Positions 13,779 to 20,528 of a stretch of 20,528 nucleotides of DNA are shown here, one piece after another. This stretch comes from JBOFHT01 sp051649785 (GTDB lineage Archaea > Methanobacteriota > Methanobacteria > Methanobacteriales > Methanobacteriaceae), in contig JBOFHT010000095.1 in the NCBI GenBank assembly GCA_051649785.1, positions 1 through 20,528 on the forward strand. Reading direction: 5' to 3'. The notes under the pieces were generated by a model. It worked only from the letters and a program-made list of their open reading frames with translations. It had not been told where the DNA came from and did no database searches. Position 1 is the stretch's first letter, and every line of letters begins with the position of its first letter. The position numbers were made by a program, and so were the translations under genes.

Positions 13779-14559
13779 ATACATAGAATATAAATTTATC
13801 TTGATACTTATAAAATATTGAAACTCCTATAATAAGAGAAACTGCTCCAAAAATACCTAGATATAGCATAGATTGAATTCCAGGAAAAGTTCCAGTAAGT
13901 ATACAATCTCTGAAACCACTAATAGCTGCATAAACAGGGTTTGCATAGAAAAATGGTAAAAATTTAGCAGGAATAATATCAATTGGGTAAAACAAAGCAC
14001 TTCCATACATTAAAAGCATTGTAAATACACCATAAATATACTCAATATCTCTAAAAAATACATTTATAGTAGCTAAAATCAAACCACACCCAACACATAA
14101 AATTAATACAAGTGCTATTGGAATAATTGCTAGGAAATTAAATACAGAAAATGAGGCCCCTGTGGCCACCATAACTACTATTAATACAACCAGAGAGATT
14201 GCAAATGTCACAAATTCTGAAAGTATTGAGCTTAATGCATAGATATATTTAGGAACATAAACATTTTTCATAATATTGGAATTACTTCGTACAGACTTCA
14301 TAGCTGCCTTAGTAGATCCTGCAAAGAATTCATACATTAATCTACCAGTTAAAACATAAACTGGGAAATTAGGTATATCTCTTTGAAAAATAGTGGAAAA
14401 TATTAAAGTAAATACAATCATTGTTAAAAGAGGATTTAAAAAACTCCAGAAAATACCTAATACAGAGTTCCTATACTTTGCTTTAATCTCTCTTTTAACT
14501 AATTCTTTTAAAAGAAATTTATACTTTGTAAAATTTAAAATGAATCTATGTTCAAACAT
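13774..14559 (-). CDS. ABC-2 type permease of polysaccharide/teichoic acid export (TagG/Wzm-like)
   Basis: Membrane subunit of an ABC exporter, 261 residues, the usual length. The N-terminal cytoplasmic LVKREIKAKYRNSVLGIFWSF segment (20-40) is the signature of the TagG/Wzm/KpsM group. It is followed by about six hydrophobic segments near 42-58, 66-80, 108-134, 141-167, 176-196 and 230-250. AISGFRDCILTG near 212-223 corresponds to the conserved NP.......R..ll.G region. The ATG follows AGAGGAATAAA, and the gene overlaps the ribosome site of its ATPase partner. It is the first gene of the minus-strand series and probably exports the glycerol-phosphate or glycan polymer built by the downstream enzymes. 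The substrate is inferred from context. Confidence 0.93.
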   Translation of the reverse strand: MFEHRFILNFTKYKFLLKELVKREIKAKYRNSVLGIFWSFLNPLLTMIVFTLIFSTIFQRDIPNFPVYVLTGRLMYEFFAGSTKAAMKSVRSNSNIMKNVYVPKYIYALSSILSEFVTFAISLVVLIVVMVATGASFSVFNFLAIIPIALVLILCVGCGLILATINVFFRDIEYIYGVFTMLLMYGSALFYPIDIIPAKFLPFFYANPVYAAISGFRDCILTGTFPGIQSMLYLGIFGAVSLIIGVSIFYKYQDKFIFYVW

Positions 14560-15084
14560 TTTATTCCTCTAAATAGCATAGTAATGGTATTAATCGATAG
14601 TAATTAGTATTAATTAATATTAATTAGTAATATAAGACAATGGATAAAACAATGGATATTATGCAGTGAATAGTAGTATACTGTCCTAATTACATAATAA
14701 ACCTCATATATTTGTGCCTATAACATGATCGCAATAAATATAATGAATAAATAAGTAATGAGTAATAATAATGAGTAATGATAAGCTGTAATAAATAATA
14801 GATAATTAAATGATAAATAAAGATAATTGAGTAATAGATATTTATATAATATTTTAACTAATTTAATTTTTCTTAGATAAATTAAGTAAATTAATATTAA
14901 ATATCTAAGCTAGTAGTTTAATCACTAATAATATTAATAGCTAATAATATATAAATTAGTATAATAAAAGCCAATATATAAAAAGAATTTAATATTTTTA
15001 TAGTTAAGTTTAGATAATTTTAGATTTAAAAAAAGTGGATTTCAATAAACTTATATAATATTTATTTACATATATTTACTAGAA

Positions 15085-15092
15085 TTTATAAA
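15085..15092 (+). promoter_or_regulatory. Possible TATA box of the SGNH gene
   Basis: TTTATAAA lies about 77 bases before the GTG start, which at archaeal spacing predicts a start of transcription near 15115. Other TATA-like words occur nearby. Confidence 0.3.
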
Positions 15093-15131
15093 AGATTAAA
15101 CTAATTCAAGACCATCTTATACTAAAACCTT

Positions 15132-15147
15132 GTTATATGATTATAAC
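15132..15147 (+). promoter_or_regulatory. Perfect inverted repeat, possible operator
   Basis: GTTATA-TGAT-TATAAC is a 16-base dyad between the candidate TATA box and the GAGGAA ribosome site of the 15169 gene, a position where a dimeric regulator could block transcription. Confidence 0.35.
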
Positions 15148-15168
15148 AATAGTAAATGAGGAATATTT

Positions 15169-16275
15169 GTGCCAATTAAGCTTATTAGTAAAATTAAAAC
15201 TATTTTTAATAAAAATAAAGTTGAAAATGAAAATATTACTGATGCTTCTTCTGATGAACTAAAGGAAGATGGATCTCCAACAGATTTTAGTGAGAATTCC
15301 ATTAAAAAAGAATTAGATAGTGAATTGGGATTTCCAGACTATTCTCATTTAAAAAAATCTTTATTAGGTAAAGATAACTACTTATTTTTAGTTAATGATG
15401 TTAATAATGAACTAAGACAACATTTTGACAAAGATTATGAAAATAAGTTTAATGGGGAAAAATTTAGAGAGAGTTATAACTCTAAAAAAGAATATTGTGA
15501 AAAAAAAGGAATCCAATACCAGTTTTTTTTAATTCCAGATAAATGCTTAGTTTGTAAAGAAAAGCTTCCTTTTGAAGTAGATTTTGTTAAAAGAAACTAT
15601 GATGAAGTTAGTGACTTGTTTCCTGACTTTATGAGAAATTTAAAATTAGGGCATTATTATACTCTTGATTCTCATTTGAATTTCTTAGGAGGAAGAATGC
15701 TATCTTTTAATATTTTACGTGCTTTAAATCCAGAATTTAGGTGGGCTATTTTTAAAGAAATATTCCGTGACCAAGTAAAAGGTAGAGCTGTTAGAAATAG
15801 AAGAGGGGATTTGACTTTAAGCCCTAATTTGTCTTACGAAGAAGAAGAACTTGAAATTATAGGTGAACTTGCACGTCGCCATAGAAACATATTTACTGAA
15901 GAAGTTGAGGATATTCCAATAGAATTTGCTCAAACTATGAAAGGAATGAAGTTTGATAGAATTGGAAGTCCTTATTTGTACTTAAAAGACTCAATAATTA
16001 ATTTACTTCAAAGAATTGGATTTAGAAAACGTGACACTCGCCCAACAATTTACTTAAAAAATCCAAAATCGTATACTGATAAAAAAGTTCTAATTTTTAG
16101 AGATTCTGGTGCAACACGTGTTTATCCTGCATTGTCTACTTATTTTAAAGAAACACTTTTATATTGGGATCATTGGAACTTTAATAAAGATTTAATTGAA
16201 TGGTATAAACCAGATATAATTTTAGAGATAAGAACTGAACGTTTTATTGATTTATCTGATTTTGAAGTTGTTTAA
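15169..16275 (+). CDS. AlgX/AlgJ-like SGNH hydrolase/acyltransferase-type protein
   Basis: A 368-residue protein resembling the SGNH domain of AlgX/AlgJ polysaccharide O-acetylation proteins. Supporting features: GKDNYLFLVND near 67-77, a hydrophobic strand before LIPDK (121-125), YTLDSHLNFLGG (164-175) with the catalytic D-x-H pair, and VLIFRDSGATRVYPALSTYF (307-326), where DSG carries the putative nucleophile Ser in place of the usual GDS. It ends with EWYKPDIILEIRTERFI, also typical. The start is GTG, preceded by GAGGAA. The first 60 residues are polar and acidic and show no signal peptide or anchor, although AlgX/AlgJ act outside the membrane. It could modify the neighbouring surface polymer, or a precursor, inside the cell. 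The fold call is moderately sure; substrate and activity are unknown. Confidence 0.65.
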   Translation: MPIKLISKIKTIFNKNKVENENITDASSDELKEDGSPTDFSENSIKKELDSELGFPDYSHLKKSLLGKDNYLFLVNDVNNELRQHFDKDYENKFNGEKFRESYNSKKEYCEKKGIQYQFFLIPDKCLVCKEKLPFEVDFVKRNYDEVSDLFPDFMRNLKLGHYYTLDSHLNFLGGRMLSFNILRALNPEFRWAIFKEIFRDQVKGRAVRNRRGDLTLSPNLSYEEEELEIIGELARRHRNIFTEEVEDIPIEFAQTMKGMKFDRIGSPYLYLKDSIINLLQRIGFRKRDTRPTIYLKNPKSYTDKKVLIFRDSGATRVYPALSTYFKETLLYWDHWNFNKDLIEWYKPDIILEIRTERFIDLSDFEVV

Positions 16276-16470
16276 ATAAAAAACAATCCATAATACCAAT
16301 ATTATAAACTTAGCTAGTAAAATATTAATACTTGAACTAATAATAAGAATATATGTATAATAATTTTATTTTACATAAATTTTACAGTGCTAAATTTAAG
16401 TATAATTATATAATTAATTTATAAAAGCCTATTAAAGCTCATAAAAACTTTTAATGCTGGTTAATATAAT

Positions 16471-16620
16471 TTAATAATAATAAATTCTAGGCAATAAGAT
16501 TTAATACTAACTAATAATAATTAATAAAACTTAATAGTAACTAATACTAAATAATATAAATTAATACTACTTAATAATGTATATTATAAATTAATACTCA
16601 CATTAATCATAATACGGAGA
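16471..16620 (+). repeat. Degenerate 30-bp tandem repeat before leuC
   Basis: Units start at 16471, 16501, 16531, 16561 and 16591, each beginning TTAATA. Units 2 and 3 agree at 25 of 30 positions and units 3 and 4 at 23 of 30; the first is weaker and the last keeps only its first eight bases. The 30-base spacing is close to three helical turns, and the fourth unit contains a TATA-like ATTATAAA. Confidence 0.6.
16583..16590 (+). promoter_or_regulatory. Possible TATA box of the leuCDB genes
   Basis: ATTATAAA lies 38 bases before the leuC ATG. It predicts a very short leader beginning near 16612 that just includes CGGAGA. It lies inside the 30-base tandem array. Confidence 0.35.
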
Positions 16621-16628
16621 TAAATACC

Positions 16629-17876
16629 ATGTCAATGACAATATCTGAGAAAATACTAGCTAAAAATTCTAATAAAAGTTCTGTTGAAGCTGGAGAAATT
16701 GTTATGGCTAACATTGATGTAGCTATGACCCATGATCTCACAGGGCCATTATCTGTAGAAGCATTCCGAAAAATAGGAACTGAAAAAGTCTGGGATCCAA
16801 GTAAGATAGTTGTTCCTTTTGACCATCAAGTTCCTGCTGATTCTATTGATGCTGCTAACAATCATATAATGATGAGAGAATTTGTTAAAGAACAGGGAAT
16901 AGATAATTTTTATGATATTAATGAAGGTGTATGTCACCAACTTCTTCCTGAAAAAGGCCATGTAGTTCCAGGCGAAGTTATTGTTGGAACAGATTCACAT
17001 ACTTGTGCTCATGGTTCACTTGGAGCTTTTGCTACAGGTATTGGTTCAACTGATATGGCTATGGTGTTTTCAACTGGAAAACTTTGGTTTAAAGTCCCTG
17101 AAACAATTCGTTTTGAAATTGAAGGTACTCTCGCCCCTAATGTTTATGCTAAAGATGTAATTCTAAATATAATTGGGCAAACTGGAGCAGACGGAGCTAC
17201 TTACAAATCCTGCGAATATTCTGGAGAAACTGTAGCCAATATGACTGTTTCAGATAGAATGACTTTATGTAATATGGCTATTGAAATGGGTGGAAAAAGT
17301 GGTATTGTGGAAAGTGATTCAAAAACAGAACAGTACCTTAAAGGGAGAACAACTAAGTCTTATGAAATATTCAAAACAGATTTAGATGCCCCATCACTTG
17401 AAATTAGAAATATTGATGTTAGTGACTTAGAACCTCAAGTAGCTTGCCCACATAATGTAGATAATGTTAAACCAGCTAGTGAAGTTGATGTTGAAGTTAA
17501 CCAAGTATTTTTAGGTTCTTGTACAAATGGACGCCTAAGTGACCTACAAGATGCTGCAAAAATATTAAAAGGAAATAAAATAGCTAGTGGTGTTCGTATG
17601 TTAGTTATTCCTTCTTCACGTGATGTTTACTTAAATGCTATGGAAAAAGGTCTTATTAAGACTTTTATTGATTCTGGAGCTACTGTTTGTAACCCATGTT
17701 GTGGCCCTTGCCTCGGAGGCCATATTGGACTTATTGGACCTGGTGAAGTAAGTCTTTCTACTTCTAACCGTAATTTCAAAGGACGTCAAGGTAGTAGTGA
17801 AGGTGAAGTATATCTTTCTTCCGCTGCTGTAGCTGCTGCTTCCGCAATTACGGGTAGAATAACTGTTCCCGAATAA
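16629..17876 (+). CDS. leuC: 3-isopropylmalate dehydratase large subunit (archaeal type)
   Basis: Iron-sulfur subunit that, with LeuD, isomerises 2-isopropylmalate to 3-isopropylmalate in leucine synthesis. The 415 residues match the archaeal LeuC/AksD type: THDLTGP (34-40), VPFDHQVPAD (62-71), VCHQLLPEKG (101-110), VGTDSHTCAHGSLGAFATGIG (119-139), LGSCTNGR (295-302) with one cluster cysteine (Cys298), CCGPCLGG (357-364) with the other two, and TSNRNFKGRQGS near 378-389. The close paralogue is homoaconitase (AksD/HacA) of coenzyme B synthesis. The choice of LeuC rests on the following leuD, whose specificity loop has Val rather than Arg, and on a LeuB-type third gene. CGGAGA precedes the ATG. 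It is spaced 45 bases from leuD and probably co-transcribed. Confidence 0.85.
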   Translation: MSMTISEKILAKNSNKSSVEAGEIVMANIDVAMTHDLTGPLSVEAFRKIGTEKVWDPSKIVVPFDHQVPADSIDAANNHIMMREFVKEQGIDNFYDINEGVCHQLLPEKGHVVPGEVIVGTDSHTCAHGSLGAFATGIGSTDMAMVFSTGKLWFKVPETIRFEIEGTLAPNVYAKDVILNIIGQTGADGATYKSCEYSGETVANMTVSDRMTLCNMAIEMGGKSGIVESDSKTEQYLKGRTTKSYEIFKTDLDAPSLEIRNIDVSDLEPQVACPHNVDNVKPASEVDVEVNQVFLGSCTNGRLSDLQDAAKILKGNKIASGVRMLVIPSSRDVYLNAMEKGLIKTFIDSGATVCNPCCGPCLGGHIGLIGPGEVSLSTSNRNFKGRQGSSEGEVYLSSAAVAAASAITGRITVPE

Positions 17877-17921
17877 GATATAATTAAAATTACTACATAA
17901 AATAAACTATAAGGTGATAAT

Positions 17922-18401
17922 ATGAAAGGGAAAGTTTGGAAATTTGGAAATGATATAGATACCGATATAATTATTCCAGGAAGATACTTAGTACTTACAG
18001 ATGAAAAACAGTTAGCTGAACATTGTATGGAACCATTAGACCCTGATTTCAATAAAAAAGCTAAAGAAGGCGATTTTATTGTAGCTGGAACAAACTTTGG
18101 TTGCGGTTCTTCACGTGAACATGCTCCCATTGCACTAAAAGGTGTAGGAATAGCAGGAGTAATAGCTGAATCTTTTGCAAGAATTTTTTATCGTAATTCT
18201 ACCAATGTAGGAATTCCTCTTTTAGAAGCTCCAGGAATATCCGAAGTGCTAAAACAAGGCGAAGAAATAGAAGTAGATATGGAAAAAGGAGTTATAGTTT
18301 CCGAATCAGGAGAAGAATATAAATTTAAAAAATTGCCTCCATTTATGCTTGAAATTCTTGAAAAAGGTGGATTAATCCCATATCTTAAGGAAAAATCTTA
18401 A
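17922..18401 (+). CDS. leuD: 3-isopropylmalate dehydratase small subunit
   Basis: Swivel subunit partner of LeuC, 159 residues, the archaeal length. It shows DIDTDIIIPGRYLVLTD (11-27), LAEHCMEPLDPDF, and the substrate-binding NFGCGSSREHAP (58-69), followed by AESFARIFYRNSTNVGIPLL. In methanogens the loop after GRYL separates the paralogues: isopropylmalate enzymes carry a small hydrophobic residue, while homoaconitase carries Arg to bind the extra carboxylate. Here it is Val (YLVLT), favouring LeuD over AksE. AAGGTGAT lies three bases before the ATG. It ends 86 bases before leuB. Confidence 0.85.
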   Translation: MKGKVWKFGNDIDTDIIIPGRYLVLTDEKQLAEHCMEPLDPDFNKKAKEGDFIVAGTNFGCGSSREHAPIALKGVGIAGVIAESFARIFYRNSTNVGIPLLEAPGISEVLKQGEEIEVDMEKGVIVSESGEEYKFKKLPPFMLEILEKGGLIPYLKEKS

Positions 18402-18487
18402 TAAATAATTAAAATACTAAAACTAGTTTTCAATAATAAAATTAATAAAAATAATTAAAATAAGTTAAATAACAATAATGTGATTTT

Positions 18488-19510
18488 ATGTACAAAATAG
18501 CAGTAATACCTGGTGATGGAATAGGAAAAGAAGTTATGGAAGCTACACTTTATGTAATGGATGCATTAAGTGATACTACAGGCATTAAGTTCAATTATGA
18601 ATTTGGAGATGCAGGAGATGAATGTAAAGATAGCTGTAGCTTAGCACTTCCTAGTGAAACAATAGAACTAGTTAAATCTGCTGATGCATGTTTATTTGGA
18701 GCAGCTGGTGAAACTGCAGCAGATGTAATTGTACGTCTTCGCCGAGAACTAGATTTATTTGCAAATTTACGCCCTGTTAAATCTTATCCTGGAGCTAATG
18801 CTCTTTTTGATAATTTAGACTTTATGATTGTTCGTGAAAACACAGAGGGACTCTATGTTGCACAAGAAGAATTAGTGGATTTTGGAGAAGATATTGGGGA
18901 AGGAGCTACTGCAAAAAGAATTATTACACGTTCTGCTAGTGAGCGTATTTGTAATTATGCTTTTAATTATGCTAAAACTACAGGAAGAAAGCGTGTTAGT
19001 GGAATTCATAAAGCTAATGTTTTGAAAAAAACTGATGGTCTATTTAAAGAAGTTTTCTATGATGTAGCTAAAAACTATTCTGAAATTGAATCTGAAGATT
19101 TCTATGTAGATGCAACTGCAATGTACTTAATTACCATGCCTGAACATTTTGATGTTATTGTAACAACAAATCTTTATGGAGATATATTATCTGATGAAGG
19201 AGCAGGTCTTGTTGGTGGTTTAGGTCTTATTCCATCAGCTAATATTGGTGAAAATAATGGAGTATTTGAACCAGTACATGGATCTGCACCAGATATTGCA
19301 GGTAAAGGTTTATCTAATCCAGTAGCTATGATGCTTTCTGCAGTAATGATGTTAGAATATTTAAAAGAAACAGAAGCTGCTAAAATACTTGATAATGCAA
19401 TTATAAGTGTTTTAAAAGAAAGAAAATTTGTTACTAGTGATATTGGTGGAACTGCTTCTACAATGGAAGTAGCTGAAGCTGTTAAGGGAAAAATAATTAA
19501 TAAAATCTAA
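18488..19510 (+). CDS. leuB: 3-isopropylmalate dehydrogenase (archaeal type)
   Basis: Oxidatively decarboxylates 3-isopropylmalate with NAD. This 340-residue member of the isocitrate/isopropylmalate dehydrogenase family shows IPGDGIGKEVM (7-17), FGAAGETAADVIVRLRRELD (70-89), ANLRPVKSYPG, VRENTEGLY (115-123), HKANVLKKTDGLF with the catalytic Lys (174-186), NLYGDILSDEGAG with the metal aspartates (228-240), and EPVHGSAPDIAGK, the NAD-binding stretch. The AAGETAADV segment resembles the isopropylmalate enzyme of methanogens as I recall it; homoisocitrate dehydrogenases (AksF) differ there. Third in the leuCDB series, with GTGAT four bases before the ATG. A broader substrate range in vivo cannot be excluded. 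Confidence 0.85.
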   Translation: MYKIAVIPGDGIGKEVMEATLYVMDALSDTTGIKFNYEFGDAGDECKDSCSLALPSETIELVKSADACLFGAAGETAADVIVRLRRELDLFANLRPVKSYPGANALFDNLDFMIVRENTEGLYVAQEELVDFGEDIGEGATAKRIITRSASERICNYAFNYAKTTGRKRVSGIHKANVLKKTDGLFKEVFYDVAKNYSEIESEDFYVDATAMYLITMPEHFDVIVTTNLYGDILSDEGAGLVGGLGLIPSANIGENNGVFEPVHGSAPDIAGKGLSNPVAMMLSAVMMLEYLKETEAAKILDNAIISVLKERKFVTSDIGGTASTMEVAEAVKGKIINKI

Positions 19511-19558
19511 ATTCTATTTAATTATAATTTTAATAAGAATTTTAACAAAGGAATAGTT

Positions 19559-20528
19559 ATGAAAAGTGAAGATTTGCGGAGTCATATCCCATTACTTAAA
19601 AAATTAGTATATTTAGACTCTGCAAGTACAAGTCAAACTCCTAAAAATGTCATTGAATCTATGAATGAGTATTTCATTAATTATAATGCAAATACTGGTA
19701 GAGGTGCCTATAGCATAGCTATTAAAGCCACACAAAAACTTAATAATGCTCGTGAAAATCTAGCTAAATTTATAAGTGCAGATTCTAATGAAATTGTTTT
19801 TACAAAAAATACTACAGAATCTATTAATATAATAGTTAATGGATTAAATTTATCAAAAGGCAATACCGTTATTATTTCTGATATGGAACACCATTCTAAT
19901 TATATCCCATGGATTAATTTAAAAAATAAAGGTGTTAATATTGAAGTAGCTAGTAGTAATGATTATGGAATTGTTGATATCGAAAATATTAATGATATTA
20001 CAGTAAAAACTAGTAAAAATATAGAAAATGCAGAAAATAGATTTAAAGGTAATAATTCTAAAAATATAATAGCTATTTCACATATAACTAACTCAATTGG
20101 TTCTAAACAAGATATTAATGAAATTAGCAAAATAGCTAAAGAAAATGACACCTTATTTTTACTTGATGCTGCCCAATCTATTGGTCATCTAGAAGTCAAT
20201 GTTAAAGACATAGGTGCTGATTTTATTGCTTTTCCTGGACATAAAGGTCTTTTAGGTCCTGTTGGAACTGGAGGATTATATATTAATAGTAAATCAGAAT
20301 CCATAATAAGTCCAACGATCCTTGGAGGAGGAACTGTAAAAGACGCAAATAGTGATGTTAAGGGCTTGAATTTTACTTTAGAAAATTCGCCAAATGTTTA
20401 TGAAGGCGGAACTCTTAATATTGCAGGTTTTATTGGTTTAAGTGCAGGTATTGATTATATTAATAAAATAGGAATTTCTAATATTGAAAAACATAATCAA
20501 AACCTTAAAAATCAACTTATTGAAGGCA
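19559..20528 (+). CDS. SufS-like cysteine desulfurase (class V aminotransferase), 3' end outside the window
   Basis: A PLP enzyme that likely removes sulfur from cysteine for Fe-S cluster assembly. The first 323 residues are present. They show VYLDSASTSQTP (17-28), GRGAYSIAIKAT, FTKNTTESIN (81-90), DMEHHSNYIPW with the PLP-stacking His, HITNSIG (175-181), LLDAAQSIGH with the PLP-nitrogen Asp203, and FPGHKGLLGPVGTGGLY with the Schiff-base Lys229. The active-site cysteine region lies past the window edge, so desulfurase versus another class V enzyme (for example a selenocysteine lyase) is not settled. A polar stretch near 148-169 (KTSKNIENAENRFKGNNSKN) is probably a surface insertion. AAAGGA precedes the ATG by six bases; leuB ends 48 bases upstream, so co-transcription is possible. 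Confidence 0.85.
   Translation, partial: MKSEDLRSHIPLLKKLVYLDSASTSQTPKNVIESMNEYFINYNANTGRGAYSIAIKATQKLNNARENLAKFISADSNEIVFTKNTTESINIIVNGLNLSKGNTVIISDMEHHSNYIPWINLKNKGVNIEVASSNDYGIVDIENINDITVKTSKNIENAENRFKGNNSKNIIAISHITNSIGSKQDINEISKIAKENDTLFLLDAAQSIGHLEVNVKDIGADFIAFPGHKGLLGPVGTGGLYINSKSESIISPTILGGGTVKDANSDVKGLNFTLENSPNVYEGGTLNIAGFIGLSAGIDYINKIGISNIEKHNQNLKNQLIEG

Larger units (their letters stand above)
14560..15168. other. 609-base divergent AT-rich intergenic region
   Basis: No credible gene on either strand. It contains low-complexity sequence (repeated TAATGAGTAAT and ATAATGAATAAATAAG words near 14740-14790) and a duplicated CAATGGATA near 14638-14657. It also holds a nested inverted repeat (CTTAGATA 14872-14879 with TATCTAAG 14902-14909, with ATTAA/TTAAT inside) and promoter-like sequence for the plus-strand gene near 15085. 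It must carry the promoters of both the export operon and the SGNH gene. Confidence 0.6.
16276..16628. other. 353-base AT-rich region upstream of leuC
   Basis: No gene is seen. The first 190 bases are plain AT-rich spacer. The last 150 bases are organised as a degenerate 30-base tandem array that runs into the leuC ribosome site (CGGAGA, 16615-16620). Confidence 0.6.

Noticed and set aside
17786..18130. 114-codon minus-strand frame across the leuC-leuD junction
   Set aside because: Antisense to two well-conserved genes, with no motif or ribosome site.
16629..18401. Homoaconitase (aksD/aksE) identity
   Set aside because: The small-subunit loop has Val where homoaconitase carries Arg; kept only as a lower-probability alternative.

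Overview
The window looks like a chromosomal segment of a very AT-rich methanogenic archaeon of the Methanobacteriales, most likely Methanobrevibacter or a close relative. This is inferred from strong A/T codon bias, ribosome sites of the GGTGAT/GGAG type, the archaeal-type LeuC/LeuD/LeuB enzymes, a decayed right-handed beta-helix surface protein, and many cell-surface glycosyltransferases. No rRNA or marker gene is present to fix the genus, and no tRNA or CRISPR array was seen.

Positions 104-14559 hold a cell-surface polymer locus, nearly all on the minus strand. In transcription order it contains: an ABC-2 export permease (13774-14559); its ATPase (12203-13768), with a stop/ribosome-site overlap and an unusual 280-residue N-terminal extension; a CDP-glycerol glycerophosphotransferase with all family motifs (10832-12037); a second such enzyme interrupted by two Asn-rich inserts (9015-10568); a GT2 glycosyltransferase (7962-8948); an sn-glycerol-3-phosphate dehydrogenase GpsA (6834-7889); a LicC-like nucleotidyltransferase (5918-6637); and another GT2 enzyme (4948-5844). 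Next come a dead beta-helix gene (about 3997-4739), a plus-strand GT2 enzyme with a Lys-rich heptad tail (2770-3948), and a minus-strand fusion of a degenerate glycerophosphotransferase domain with a GT4 glycosyltransferase (104-2254), whose 5' end seems broken by a frameshift.

Together these genes read as a teichoic-acid-like pathway: GpsA makes sn-glycerol-3-phosphate, which archaeal lipids do not use; a cytidylyltransferase may activate it; TagB/TagF-type enzymes polymerise it; GT2/GT4 enzymes build or decorate the chain; and a TagGH/Wzm-Wzt-type transporter exports it. The genes carry AAT/AAC-encoded asparagine tracts, some inside catalytic domains.

Across a 609-bp AT-rich divergent gap, positions 15169-16275 encode an AlgX/AlgJ-like SGNH protein on the plus strand without a visible signal peptide. 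It is followed by leuC (16629), leuD (17922) and leuB (18488), preceded by a degenerate 30-bp tandem repeat that overlaps the likely promoter. The window ends inside a SufS-like PLP-dependent cysteine desulfurase gene (19559 to the edge).
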